A DNA stretch of 64,000 nucleotides from Otatea glauca. Taxonomy: Eukaryota; Streptophyta; Magnoliopsida; Poales; Poaceae. The stretch is taken from the NCBI GenBank assembly GCA_036346275.1, contig JAYEVK010000301.1, positions 186,001 through 250,000 on the forward strand, written 5' to 3'. A program made the position numbers and the translations under genes. Under the pieces are notes generated by a model. That model searched no databases. It had not been told where the DNA came from and worked only from the letters and a program-made list of their open reading frames with translations. Of this stretch, positions 46,200 through 57,450 are shown piece after piece (the stretch's first letter is position 1; every line of letters starts with the position of its first letter).

Positions 46200-48702
46200 C
46201 TCATCAAGCGCTTAGTGAAAATATCACCAATTGGTCTTCGCTTACATGACTAAGCATAATATTTCCTTTAGCAACATGATCACGAATAAAGTGATGTCTA
46301 ATTTCTATATGCTTAGTTTCGAATGTTGGACCGGATTGTTTGCTATTTTCATCGCACTTTCATTATCACACAGAGAGGCACATTATCAAATTTTATATCA
46401 AAATCTAAGAATGTTTGTTTGATGAATAAAATTTGAGCACAACAACTTCTCGCAGCCACATATTCGCTTCGGCAATGATAGTGCTCTCGAATTTTGCTTT
46501 TAGAAAACCAAGAAACTAAAGACCTTCCAAGCAAATGACAACTCCCCGAGGTTCTCTTACGATCAATCTTGCATCCGGCATAATCAGAATCTAAGTAGCC
46601 TAGAGGCTCAAAGGGAGCACCTTTGGGGTACCATAAACCAATATTTGAAGTAAACTTAAGATATCTAAATATTCTTTTTACAGCACTTAAGTGAATTTCT
46701 TTAGGAGCAGTTGAAATATAGCACACATACATACACTAAACATGATATCAGGCCTAGATGCTGTCAAGTATAGTAAAGAACCTATCATGGATCTAAAAGT
46801 TTTGATCAACAGATTTACCTCCCACATCTTGATAAAGATGTGTATTAGTAGCCATGGGAGTCTTTATGACCTTGCACTCTTCCATTTTGAAGCGTTTGAG
46901 AAGATCCTTAGTATATTTTTCTTGTGAAATAAAGGTTCCTTCCTTTAATCGCTTGATTTGAAATCCTAGAAAGAATGATAGTTCCCAATCATAGACATCT
47001 CGAATTCTTTGGCCATCATGTCACCAAATTCTTTACAAAGAGAAGTATTAGTACACCAAAGATAATATCATCAACATATATTTGACAAATCATTAATGTT
47101 CCATTGATGTCTTTTAAAAACAATGTTGGATCAACCTTTCCAGCTTTGAAGTCCTTATTGAGTAAAAATCTCAAAGACGCTCATACCAAGCTCTAGGAGC
47201 TTGTTTTAGACCATAGAGTGCCTTAGATAATTTATACACGTGGTTTGGCAAATTTGGGTCTTCAAAACCGGTGGTTGTTCAACATAGACAGTTTCATCAA
47301 TGAATCCATTTAGAAATGCACTTTTACATCTATTTGAAATAGAGTGATATTAAAATGAGTAGCAAAGGCAAGAAGAAACCGAATAGCTTCAAGACGAGCC
47401 CATTGGGGCATAAGTCTCTCCATAGTCCATCCTTCTATTTGAGTAAATCCTTGAGCTACAAGTCTGGCTTTATTCCTTATCACCACTCCATTTTCATCTT
47501 GCTTATTTCTGAATACCCATTTTGTACCAATAACATTGTGATCCTTTGGGCGATTTGTTAAACTCCAGAATTTGTTTCTTTCAAAATTGTTAAGTTCTTC
47601 TTCCATAGCAATTATCCAATCAGCATCTTCTAGTGCTTCTTCCACTGATTTAGGCTCAATACATGAGACAAAAGAGTAATGTTCACAAAAAGAAGGTTGT
47701 CTAGAACTAGTTTGAACACTCTTACTAAATTCACCAATGATTTGATCTGAGGGATGGTCCTTTGCAATGGTATGATGGCTTTTGATGGGAACTCGACGAT
47801 CTTGTTCTTTTTGATCTTCTTCTTCCTCTTGAGTTCCATCATGAGGCACCATTGATTGAGTGGGGAGTTCATCCTTCTCTTCCTTTGGTCGAATATCACC
47901 CATTTCCATCTTCTTCATTGCTTGTGCCAAGCCATCATCTCCTACATCATCTAAATTCTCATGCTCACCTTGTGAGCCATTAGATTCATCAAACTTTACA
48001 TCATAAGTTTCTTCTACCAGTCCAGTGGTATTATTAAAGACTCTATATGCTTTGGATTTAGAGGAATAGCCCAGCATGAAGCCAGAGTCACATCTAGTTT
48101 GAAACTTCCCCAAATGAGTTCTCTTTTATAGATATAAACTTTACAACCAAACACACGAAAATATGATACATTTGGTCTCCTTCCTACCAAAAGTTCATAA
48201 GGAGTTTTCTTAAGCGATCTATGAAGATAAAGTCTATTTATCGCATGACAAGCAAGATTGATTGCTTCACCCAAAAGGCATCGAGGTTTCATATTCATCT
48301 AGCATAGATCTAGCCATTTCAATCAAGGTTCGATTTTTCCTTTCAACAACACCATTTTTTGAGGAGTATAAGTAGCGAGAGTTCATGCTTAATCCCTAAT
48401 TCATCACAGATTCAATGATATTTGTGTTAACGAACTCGGATCCATTGTCACTTCTTATTTTCTTGATGGGACAATCAAATTCATTTTGAGCCCTTTTGCA
48501 AAAGTTTTGAAGATTTTTCCAACTTCACTTTTGTTTGGCAAAAGAATACCCAAGTGAATCTGGAAAATCATCAACAATTACTAAACAATAAGAGTTACCA
48601 CCAATGCTGGCATATGAGGTGGGACCAAACACATCCATATGCAGAAGCTCAAGTGGTCTAGTGGTGGACATGATACTTTTAATTGGATGAGAATTACCTA
48701 CT
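46200..48702 (-). pseudogene. SIRE-type copia pol: integrase (partial), RT, RNase H
   Basis: Integrase from 48700 (GNSHPIKSIMSTTRPLELLH, GPTSYASIGGNSYCLVIVDD) to about 48014 (INRLYLHRSLKKTPYELLVG, VFGCKVYIYKR). Its C-terminal tail and an RT start lie in one frame, 48113-47310 (RCDSGFMLGYSSKSKAYRVF, GTKWVFRNKQDENG, ARLVAQGFTQIEG). The RT catalytic YVDD is retained near 47067-47078. RNase H 46732-46349 (LGYLDSDYAGCKIDRKRTSG, EYVAARSCCAQ). Stops and frameshifts are frequent. The N-terminal integrase zinc region, protease and gag are missing. Confidence 0.85.
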
Positions 48703-50340
48703 TCAAGAGCGTCCTCGTCACTAATTACGTGAATAAGGAAATAAGTCCATTGCAGAAGTACGGGTTCATCACTGAAGACATGTGGGGAAAATTTGTTGAG
48801 TTGAAGACGACGAAAGAGTTCGTGCGTCAAAATGCGTCGTACAAGACCGTCCAGTCAAAAAACACACACCCACACAGACTCGGCTCAACTGGGTACACGG
48901 GCAAGATCGCGCAAAGGATGAGGGAGGACAACGAGGAGCTCGCATCACTGTTTGCCTTGATCGTGGACCCGTGCGCCCAAAACTAGGTAAGTGCGAGGTC
49001 ATGTCCCACGTCTTTGGGTGACGTGTCCTTTGCTAACTCCGTTGATGAGGAAGTGTCCCAACGGCTAATATTGTTGAGCACAAAATCTTCCGAGGGCTCT
49101 TTCACTTCAAAGTGAGAGAAAAATATACTCTCCACGGCCTTGGGTAACAAGGAGCACCCGGGTCGCATCCGAGGCATAGGTGTTTTTGTTCCCTGGAAAA
49201 TGGGATTCTCACAAGACTCAGACATGTACCGGAGTAGGAAAAGAAGCAAAGCAGAGCGCGAGGAACGGCTAGTAACCCTGATTAAGGAAAGGGTTGAGAA
49301 AAGGTTCAAAGTGCAGTTCGATAGTCAGCTACAATGCCTTGAGGAAAGGATGGTTACAGAGAGGCAAGAACGGGACGTGCAAGCCCAAGAAGCACAAGCG
49401 CAGTTCAGCCAAGCCAACCATTGGAGCAGCTGCACGCTCGCCCTTGAGACGGACGTGGATGAAGCCGAATTTCCTCTGGACGACACCCGGGTAACACGTC
49501 TGCAACGCTCCTTACATAGACCTATTGGATGTGTTACGTAATTACTTGTGCACCCTTATGTAGGTGGTCACGCCGTGCAATCTGCAAGCGAGGCTTACCA
49601 ACAGCTCTGTTCCACTACAGGTTGCTTGGGGACGAGCGTATGGATCCGGTGTATGGGTGTTTGTGCACGGTCGTACTTTAGAGCCAGGATACGCGAAAGT
49701 CCATGTCAACGGTGTACATGAAATTTTCAAGGCCATCACGCTAGAGATGCCCCCAAACGATGAGATCGTCACACTAGGGGATGCCATCGGTACATTCATC
49801 TAGTGGCCTAAGAAGGACATTTTCTTCGACGCCCGCCTAGGAGCACCGAATCTACAACTACTACCTGAGCCACGTGATGCGCCGGAGCTACTAGCACTAC
49901 CGGAGCCATGTGCTGCACCGAAGGAGCCCGCCAAATTGGCTATCGTGTCCCAATAGGCACAGGCCGATACTGCAATTTGGGCCAAGTCGTCTCCCATGGA
50001 GACGACATTTGGTAGACGGCGAGGCAGAGACAAGGGCAAATCGAAAGGGATGACCACGTCAGCCCATGAATTTCCGTTTGCCCCGTTTACACGGCAATTT
50101 GAGCTGGGACAGCTGTTCGTACCGAAAGAGCGTTAGGAGACACTCACATTATCCTGCGTGGCACAACTTTCATCGAGTATCTCGGTCAACTTTAAGGAAA
50201 AAATTTCTTACACTAGTTTTTGAATGGCTGTTTCGTGGTCGGCTTCAACGACATGTGCGAACTGTACAACCTCAACGCCCTCGATGCATCACTCATGAGA
50301 TGCTGGACTTTGTAAGTGTCCGCAATCACAGTGTACATTT
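48703..50340 (+). pseudogene. CACTA-2 second gene: Transposase_24 and DUF8039-like part
   Basis: The first block (about 48710-48986) matches the Ptta/En/Spm Transposase_24 pattern: YGFITEDMWGKFVELKTTKEFV, AKNTHPHRLG-like QSKNTHPHRLGSTGYTGKI, QRMREDNEELA. Next, 49140-49540 reads GRIRGIGVFVPWKMGF and a charged coiled-coil (KAEREERLVTLIKERVEKR). Then 49560-49800 reads TPCNLQARLTNSSVPLQVAWG, PGYAKVHVNGV and LGDAIGTFI-stop-WPKKDIFF, a DUF8039-like module. Splice-like AACTAG|GTAAGTGC follows the first block at about 48988. Several stops break the rest. The family role is not firmly known; these frames accompany Tnp2 in grass CACTAs. Confidence 0.7.
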
Positions 50341-50389
50341 GTGTCGTACCAATAAATATTAGATATATATGATCCTTGATTTTGTATAT

Positions 50390-50489
50390 GTAGATACAAG
50401 ATCATGGAAGCAAAAACAAGGAAACAATCGGTGGGTTTCCTCGACCCACATATGGTGTCCAAGCAAACCATGGACGAAAATTTAGAAGT
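50390..50489 (+). pseudogene. Ulp1-like gene, exon part left of the solo LTR
   Basis: A frame ending DPHMVSKQTMDENLE... is split at 50489. The remaining half of the exon resumes at 53390 (KYVKKVLLAQWDKKFIFLPQ), and the two halves share one frame once the LTR and one 5-bp duplication are ignored. The preceding TATGTAG at about 50388 is a possible splice acceptor. Confidence 0.55.
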
Positions 50490-53389
50490 TGTAACATTTC
50501 AAATTTCGGCATTTCAAAATTTTCCCTAAGTTTTTAATTTTTTTGAGAATTTAAATTTGAGCTCTCAAGTGCAAGCAAATTATTTGAATCAAAATTTTAA
50601 GTTTAAACAAGTTCAAAATAATTTATTTGGGTTCAAAATGCTTAAAAGTGTTTTTGAGAATTTTCTGGGATTTTTCCTAATTTATTTGCTATTTATTTTG
50701 GCTTTTCCTAATTTTCTGAAAATTTCTTAAAAGAAAAGGCTTTTCTATTTCCAATTCTCCCGAGCGGGCTGTTTTCTTCCGCGGCCTACTTCTATTCCGC
50801 TGCCCGGCCCATCTTTCCCCTCTTGGCCCGGTCCGCCTCTCATTGCCATTGGGTCACTACACAGACTCAGCCGACGCTGGGCCCGCCTGTTAGCCACCTC
50901 GCTTCTACTCCATGTCGCCTCCGCGTCGCGCCGTAGGACTTCGCCCCGTCGCCGCGATTTCGGGGACGTTGCCGCCGTATCCGGGCCAAACTTCCTCGGC
51001 GTCTACGCCTATAAGTAGCGCCGCAACCGCCCCTCTTTCTCATTTCCCGAGACACATCGCCTGTGCGCAGCCCCGAGCTCAACCCTAGCGCCGCCGGCTC
51101 CGAGCTCTTTGTCGCCGCAGTTCTTCGCCCACAGTGAGCCTCCGCCGCTGACTTTGGTCGCATCAAGTTCTCCGCGTCGCCCTCTCTCTTTTGCCCCTAG
51201 CCCGGTTCGATCTCGCTGCGTTTTTGTGCCTCGGCCGCTGCGTCTTCTTCGCCTCCGGCGTGCCCGCGCCACCCGTGCCCCGCTGGCATCTCGTCAGCGC
51301 CACGTGCCGCCCGCGTCTGCGCCACCTTAGCCCCGCATCACCCCTCCTCCAGCAGCGCCAACATCGCCTCGGCTCCCGCGCCGCGCCCCATCACCCACCC
51401 GAGTGGCAGCCGCGTCAGCGCCGTGTCGGCTGCCACGTCTGCCCTAACCCGCCACGTGGCGTCTTCGTCAGCGGTCTGCCTCATCTCCCCTTGAACACCT
51501 CGGTGCACCCGATTCACCATGAACCGAGCCACTGACGCGCGGGTCCCACGTGTCAGCGGCATTTCTTTTTCTTTTTCTGATTTTCTAGAAAATCCAAAAT
51601 TCCAGCCAATCAGATCTTGCCACGTGTTAGCCTTTCTGATTTTTCTGAATTTATGATCCGATGAACTTCCAATAGCCCGTTCTCCTTTGTTCGAGCTTCG
51701 ATTCTAGTGATTCAAATTTCTAAATTCATGATCTATCTTCTAGTACCATTCTTTTCAATTTTTGAATTTTGTTTGAATTTTTTATATTTATTTGCTCTCA
51801 TTTCGCGTGTAGACGACGTAATCGAAATTCAAGCAAATCAGCAGTCGATGGTAGAACTAGCAGGAGGCAGCGAAGGCAAGTCTTCCTTGAACATATTGAT
51901 CCCAAATTTCTTGAAAAGCTTATGTTGTTTTAAATTATGCATGCTTATTTTATGCAATGTACTTTAAATATAGTTTTAGGGTTTAGTTAAATGCCAGCTT
52001 TGTTATACCCTCATTGACATTAATCATGATAAATCTTTGTCACCTTAGATGATACTAGCTATTTTATTTGGTGATAACCAGTACATTAGCATGGTACGGT
52101 AGAAGTGCTTAGTCGAGCTTAAACGTTTCACTATTATGCCATTATGGGAATCACTTCAAACATCGTTGAAACATATTTGTGAAGTCATGGCAATTGGTGT
52201 TGCTACTGTTATTTAAATGAAATAAAGTAGAAAATATGGTTTAGACCAGGGCGGATGGATGTTTGGTGGGTGCAGAAAACACGAGACCTTGGAATGTGAA
52301 TGTTCCGCCCTAGTCAATTAAGGACCAAAGCATGTGTTATTATGGACCAAGCACTACCGTACAACCACAAGTCTATATGGGTACCACCTGGCTAAATAAT
52401 TTGTGCATCTCGTTATTAGCTTCGCCAGTTGGTGAGTGCCAGATGATGGCAGGCGCAAGAGGAGGCTTCCGACTGGGCAGCTAGAACCCATCGACGGTGA
52501 AACCTTAACGGGCGAGGTTAATAGTGGGGTTGTACATTGTAAAGGCCTTGTCATGATCTCTCTACCGACACACCAAAGGAAGTGTGTTCATATCTTGGAA
52601 ACAAGAGTCGATCATGTCTTGTGGGTAAAGTGTACACACTCTGCAGAGTTAAAACTACTTAAGTAGTCGTGCCCACGGTCAAGGGCAGGCGAGGTACGCT
52701 TGCACATTGTAGATTTTATGGTTTTGTTTTAAATGAAAATGGTGGTTTGGGAATCCAGGAGCAGATGGAACTCTCAGGTTATGGTTTGGCAGATGAAGCA
52801 AGTCGTAGCTAGAACCTGCTTTAGTTGTCATATCAAATTCAATTACTATGCTATTTACATTTTGGTCAAATGATGCTTTGTGAAATTACTATTAGTATTT
52901 ACAGTTAAACTTTGCTTTATGCTAAAAGAGCCATATTATGCCTTTAATTGTTTAGCCTTGCATATAGTTATCATGCATTATATTTCTAAGACTTACGGAG
53001 TACATTTTTGTGATCACCCTTGCACATCCTCAACTTTCCACAGAGGAGTGCGCAGAAGCTGAAGGTGACTACGAGTTCTATGCTTGTGGTTACGACAAAG
53101 GCGATCCGGAATGCTAGGACGCGTACCCCAGTCGATTGCCTGTTGGGCAAATAGATGGGCTTACTCTATTGCTGCTATTTCATTTCCGCTGTTTCTTATT
53201 GAACTCAAGCCATGATGCTGCTTATTTGTAATAATTGGCCATAAGGCTAATACTCTTTTGCTTAATTAATATTATATGCTTCGTGATATGGATGTGTTGT
53301 CATCACTGTTTTCACTGTGTGTGCTAGCTTTTCCTGGACTAGCACTGGTTATACACAGAGGGTTCAGATTTAGAAATCCGATCTCGACA
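50490..53389 (+). mobile_element. Solo LTR, gypsy-like, inserted in the Ulp1-like exon
   Basis: 2900 bp starting TGTAACATTTCAAATTTCGG and ending ATCTCGACA. GAAGT (50485-50489) and GAGGT (53390-53394) flank it, a 5-bp duplication with one mismatch. Inside, a TATA-like CGCCTATAAGTAGCG (about 51006) is followed by a GC-rich leader (51060-51540). The rest is AT-rich and has no PBS, gag or pol. The start and composition resemble long grass Ty3/gypsy LTRs. The absence of an internal region and second LTR indicates unequal recombination to a solo LTR. Open frames in the GC-rich part are not supported as genes. Confidence 0.75.
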
Positions 53390-53935
53390 GAGGTCGTCCA
53401 CAAGTATGTGAAAAAAGTATTGCTGGCTCAATGGGACAAAAAATTCATATTTTTACCCCAAAACCCGTGGTAAGTGTTTCATCCTGTTGTTATACTTGTT
53501 GCTTTATACTATATAACACAATTTGAAGTTTGGTTGAATGACTATGGCGGCATGGCTGTGTAGGTTTCACTGGGTTCTACTCGTAATTATACCAAGACAG
53601 AACCGGATAATTTACCTTGATTCTAAAAAGGGCGACACCCACAACTTGAAGCCTATCAGAGATTTACTCGACACGTCGTTCAGTGTCTACAAAGCTCGTG
53701 GACGTCTACACAGGAAGAACCCAGCGATGCTGACACATATTTATAACTTTTCGGTATCCGGTAGTACGCAATAATCCTTCACACTACATAATAATACCTT
53801 TCGAACTAATTAACCTATTATATTTTGGCAGTGCCACTAGCAACCAAAGGGCACTAACTAATGTGGATTCTACGTTTGCCACAACATGGAACTCCTTATT
53901 GGTTCAAAGATGACCAATGTTATAGAGGTTTGTCG
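53390..53935 (+). pseudogene. Ulp1/C48-like cysteine protease part of CACTA-2
   Basis: Exon 53390-53471 (VHKYVKKVLLAQWDKKFIFLPQNPW) ends at TGG|TAAGTG. The next exon (about 53560-53774) reads FHWVLLVIIPRQNRIIYLDSKK, giving the catalytic His of HWVLL and Asp of YLDS, then PIRDLLDTSFSVYKARG. About 53830-53930 reads QPKGTN..CGFYVCHNMELL, the Gln and catalytic Cys context, with at least one damaged codon. Family members cleave SUMO or related isopeptides; CACTA- and MULE-borne copies have unclear roles. Introns have plausible GT/AG ends. Confidence 0.7.
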
Positions 53936-54380
53936 ATCTTACAACAATTGTTTCTACTTATCAATTTATAAACACGCAAGACTTTACTCTTCTCATCATA
54001 GGCTTGGCAATACACTGAACCTGCATTGGAACAGGCTGATCTGCTAGGTATTCGAGGACAACTCTGTGCCTTCTTGATGTGTTAGGTTATTAATCCAAAA
54101 GGCAAACACCACTCAAACCTCGCCTGAAGAGTTCTGAATTTGTTAGATACCATGTTCATTAATTTGTGAACCTTGTGCTGTGAATTTGTGAGTTGTAGTT
54201 CTCAATTCAATTGGTTTTTATATATGTGAGTTGATTTCTTAAATGGATGCGATGTATGTTCATATATGATCGGAGCTCATTTCTGAGATGCATGTCATAA
54301 TAATGCTGGTTATGCTTTGTATTTCTTTCAAACATTTCCTGAGGCTAACCAATAAAACAAAATTAAAGAAAAAAAAATGA
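53936..54380. other. 3' region of the CACTA-2 second gene
   Basis: AT-rich, with a few residual exon-like words (AWQYTEPALEQADLLGIRGQLC at 54001-54066), a likely last exon of the Ulp1-like gene. Nothing else is recognised before the terminal repeats. Confidence 0.4.
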
Positions 54381-54384
54381 AAAA

Positions 54385-54560
54385 TCAACATCACAAACGG
54401 TTCCAAACTGGAACCGTTTGTGATGAGCTCTACATCCCAGATGGTTTTATTTTGGAACCGTCTGTGATGACGATGTATTGTCATCTCTGACACTTTGATA
54501 CAAACGGTTCAGAAAACCATCTGTAATGACGGTTCCAAACCGTCTATGATAAGTGCTTCT
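54385..54560. repeat. CACTA-2 right subterminal repeats
   Basis: Four palindromic units of CACAAACGGTTCCAAACTGGAACCGTTTGTGATG type close to the right TIR. Confidence 0.75.
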
Positions 54561-54577
54561 ACAATAGTGTGAGCGCT

Positions 54578-54800
54578 TAGGGCATCTATAATGGCAGACA
54601 TCAGTTGTCTATATGCTTTATCACTTTAAGATTTTTGTTGATACGAAGGAGGAGAGAGAGTATAGCTATTTTTTCGTGAAGAGACGATTATATAGATGGC
54701 ATAAAATATTGTTATATAAATTATTATCTATAATAATATATTTTTATATCATAATTAAAAGAACGTAAGATCTTGTTGTGATAACCATAAGATGCTCCTA
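54578..54800. mobile_element. Possible small MITE adjoining CACTA-2
   Basis: Left TAGGGCATCTATAATGG and right (inward TAGGAGCATCTTATGG) are imperfect inverted repeats around AT-rich sequence. No clear target duplication. Confidence 0.3.
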
Positions 54801-55184
54801 TAGGGAGAGAAGTACGCTCGAATGCACGATCGATCGTTCTGGCCGCTGCGGCGTTATCCTTTTGGCCACGTAGATGGACATGCGTCATGCTTCATGCGTG
54901 GCACCAGCATCGGAAGCAAACCTACACGGCTACACGTTACAACGGTGCCCAAGGCGTGGCATGGCGTCTTACGGTCTTACCAGATAGAAGGGCATGCATG
55001 ATATGCAAGCGCCAGGAGAGCGGTGTCATCGCGTGGCTTTGGTGAGAAGATCCTATGGTGCCCGCCATGCTGTGTGCTTGGGCAGTGCCATCGCAACTCC
55101 GGTCCATGATCGTTGGCCTGTTGTCGGTTCCGTAGGAATTTATTGTTGGGAACCCGCAAACCCAAAGCCTCAACTCATGAACCC
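54801..55184. other. Unidentified unique-looking sequence
   Basis: Moderate GC with an ATGCACGATCGATCGTTC palindrome near 54817. No supported frame on either strand. Possibly remaining host intergenic DNA between transposons. Confidence 0.35.
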
Positions 55185-57134
55185 CGCTACTACAGATTAT
55201 AATATCACAGACAGTTCAAAATTATTATCACAGATGATTTTTTGAACCGTCTATAATCATATGTCAGTGATATAACGACATATATAATATCACTGTGATA
55301 CCATAATATCACAGATGGTTTCTAACTAGAACCGTCTTTGGTGAATGGACACCACAGAAGGTTTTTATCTAGAACCGTCTGTGATCCCCATTTTTACTTA
55401 CACCCCTTAGCAGAACTTCCATCATTAGTATCTATTGTATTTTCATCTTCTTAGATATTTCTGCAACGACATTTAAAAGGCACAATAAGTTATAGATTTT
55501 GTAATTGAATATCAAAACATTCTAAATGCATTGAGGCAACAGCTTGTCTGATGAGGTTGGTCTTAAAATATGAACATTTGTAGCACTTTCATCACCTTTA
55601 TTATTCTAATATTGATGGATTCCAAGGCAAAATCCAATTCCATCCACAGTTCGTTCTAAAAATTGTCATGCTCTGATTTATCGCTTCCATTTCATCCTCA
55701 TCCTCGAATGAGAATACCATAGGCCCAGTGCCCATTTGTTTAACACTAACAACCGATTGACTTCCAGCCATATCTCTTAATCCCCTACAAAAGCGATCAT
55801 ATCGTTGTGAAAAGAATGTCTTCGTATATGTCGAATTAAATACTAGAAACCTTTATATTACCTCTATAAGCTCAGCTTTGGCTTCTTCTAATGCTGCTTC
55901 GCCCTGCGGTCCTTAATAACGAGTGCCATGTTAAAAGATTCAATATCTTGCAATTTATCATCTATGTCTTTCAGTTTTTCTTTCATATCATAAATCTGTT
56001 CTGTTAACTCAGACTTTCCCTTAAGTTGTTCTATCTGCACCTCAAGTTTTTGTTTTGTATCCAACAGCTTTTCCATGTCGTCTATCTTAACAAATCAGAT
56101 TTTAATCTTGTCAATTAATTTAGATCAAGAATAATGGGTTGATCAAAGTAGTGGCAATGAGAATTTCAATGTTTTGCATAAAATAGATTTACAAAGAATT
56201 TACTACTAGGGATGTTCGAAATGATCAAAGTAGTGGCAATGAGAATTTCAATGTTCTTGTATATTACAAACTATGCATATATTACAAACTATATGAACAG
56301 TAGTCACAAATACAAAAAAAAAGAGTATAAGAGATCGTCACAGATATTACATTTAACTAAACTCAATCATACCTAATCACCAGATAAGTGTTCTAGCAGC
56401 ATCGAAGTTACAGATAAACTAAACTATGCATGCATGCCCTAGGTAGATATCGATCTTTTGTGTATTTTGTTTACTATCCTGCCTTATCAGTAATCACTAG
56501 ATATGGATATGAGTTAACTCGATTTTGCCATCCTCTAATCTGCATTTTTTCATTTATTTGCAACCATTCTGTGCACGCATTACTTCATTTTTTTTAGACC
56601 CGAAGATCGAAGGATAAAATTGAGGCTCACAGTGAAACAATATTGAAGGATAAACTAAACTATGCATTCATGCCCTAGGTAGAGATTGATCTTTTGTGTA
56701 CGTTGTTTACTATTTTAGCAATCATCTATACAAATCACGGGATAAAGATCCACAAGGACACATGGATTCACTGAATCAAATGGAGCACGGCCTCGAGGGG
56801 AGGAGGAGGAGGTCACCGAGGGGAAGGAGGTCACTGGGGAGGAGGTCGCCGAGAGGGAGGTTGCAGAGGAGGTCCCTGAGGAGGACGCCCGGGGGCTAGG
56901 ATTTGGGGAGGCGAAACGCGCTAGGTACTAAGGTCTCCGTGAGGAACCTCAGTATGTTTATATAGTGATCTCAGTCGTATCACAGACGGTTTGTGGGTAG
57001 AACCGTCTGTGATATCAGCATTTCCAAAACTTAGACGATCGTGCTTGAAAATCGTCTGTGGTTATCTTTAACATAAACGATTTTTGAGAACCGTGTGTGA
57101 TGAAGCGTCTAATATAGCCCTTTCTATAGTAATA
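55185..57134. mobile_element. CACTA-3, non-autonomous En/Spm element, TSD CCC
   Basis: Left end CGCTACTACAGATT; right end read inward TATTACTATAGAAAGG. CCC lies just outside both (55182-55184 and 57135-57137). Terminal differences from CACTACTACAGA are all transitions. Subterminal CACAGACGGTTTGTGG...AACCGTCTGTGAT palindromes are at 55200-55390 and 56975-57100. The interior carries a coiled-coil frame (minus, 55888-56076) and a GA-rich repetitive stretch (56780-56895). Its repeats match CACTA-2 in type, so it may be a deletion derivative of the same family. Confidence 0.85.
55888..56076 (-). pseudogene. Coiled-coil coding fragment within CACTA-3
   Basis: A 62-codon minus-strand frame with heptad-like MEKLLDTKQKLEVQIEQLK and YDMKEKLKDIDDKLQDIES. 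It looks like a real exon of a coiled-coil protein, possibly a TnpA-like or CACTA second-gene remnant or a captured host exon. No family assignment is possible. Confidence 0.35.
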
Positions 57135-57169
57135 CCCAACTTTGTGGAAGCTGACTAAGTTCGAGACTA

Positions 57170-57448
57170 CTTCCTCCATTCCTAAATATATGCCATTTTA
57201 GCTGTCAAATTTTGTTCCTAAATATATATTATTCTATAATTTTGAGATAATTTTTTTACTGTTTTTCCTTTGCATACCTCTACCATTCATTATTTTCAAT
57301 GTTATTTATTACTATAGAATAGAGTAACATACACCATCTAATAGTACTAAGTGGCTAATGAAAGGGACGATTTGATCATTTCTACACATGTCTTGATTGA
57401 AGTGCAAAATCCTAAAACGTCATCTATTTAGGAACGGAGGGAAGGGAG
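57170..57448. mobile_element. Stowaway-type MITE (Tc1/mariner), TSD TA
   Basis: 279 bp with left end CTTCCTCCATTCCTAAATATA and right end (inward) CTCCCTTCCCTCCGTTCCTAAATA, flanked by TA on each side (57168-57169, 57449-57450). The CTCCCTCCGT-like start is the classical grass Stowaway signature. No coding capacity. Confidence 0.85.
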
Positions 57449-57450
57449 TA

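Larger units (their letters stand above)
39577..48702 (-). mobile_element. SIRE-type copia element, 5'-truncated, inserted in CACTA-2
   Basis: On the minus strand in order: integrase (48700-48010), RT (47700-47000), RNase H (46732-46200), a 96-codon ORF, a long extra ORF, polypurine tract and a 1892-bp 3' LTR. The 5' LTR, PBS, gag and protease are absent. The left flank is CTACT (39572-39576), and the same CTACT occurs at 48698-48702 exactly where host CACTA coding sequence resumes. The missing half was therefore lost between integrase and the distal target duplication. pol has many stops. Confidence 0.85.
33203..54569 (+). mobile_element. CACTA-2, large En/Spm element with nested insertions
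   Basis: The left end CACTACTACAAAAGGAGTTATATTAGAC and the right end (inward CACTATTGTAGAAGCACTTATCATAGAC) are imperfect TIRs. Flanks are AGA (33200-33202) and TGA (54570-54572), a 3-bp duplication with one mismatch. It encodes Tnp2 and a second gene with Transposase_24, DUF8039-like and Ulp1-like parts, a gene set seen in large grass CACTAs. Nested inside are a truncated SIRE copia (39577-48702) and a solo LTR (50490-53389). Without those two it would be about 9.3 kb. Pairing of these two ends is the best fit but not certain. Confidence 0.7.

Noticed and set aside
51009..51562. Arg/Pro-rich frames on both strands
   Set aside because: They lie in the GC-rich leader part of a solo LTR downstream of its TATA-like box, with no protein motif.
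33203..57134. Pairing the left end of CACTA-2 with the right end at 57134, whose TIR is also similar
   Set aside because: The 57134 end shares the CCC duplication with 55185, while 54569 gives a near match (AGA/TGA) with 33203; nested pairing fits better.
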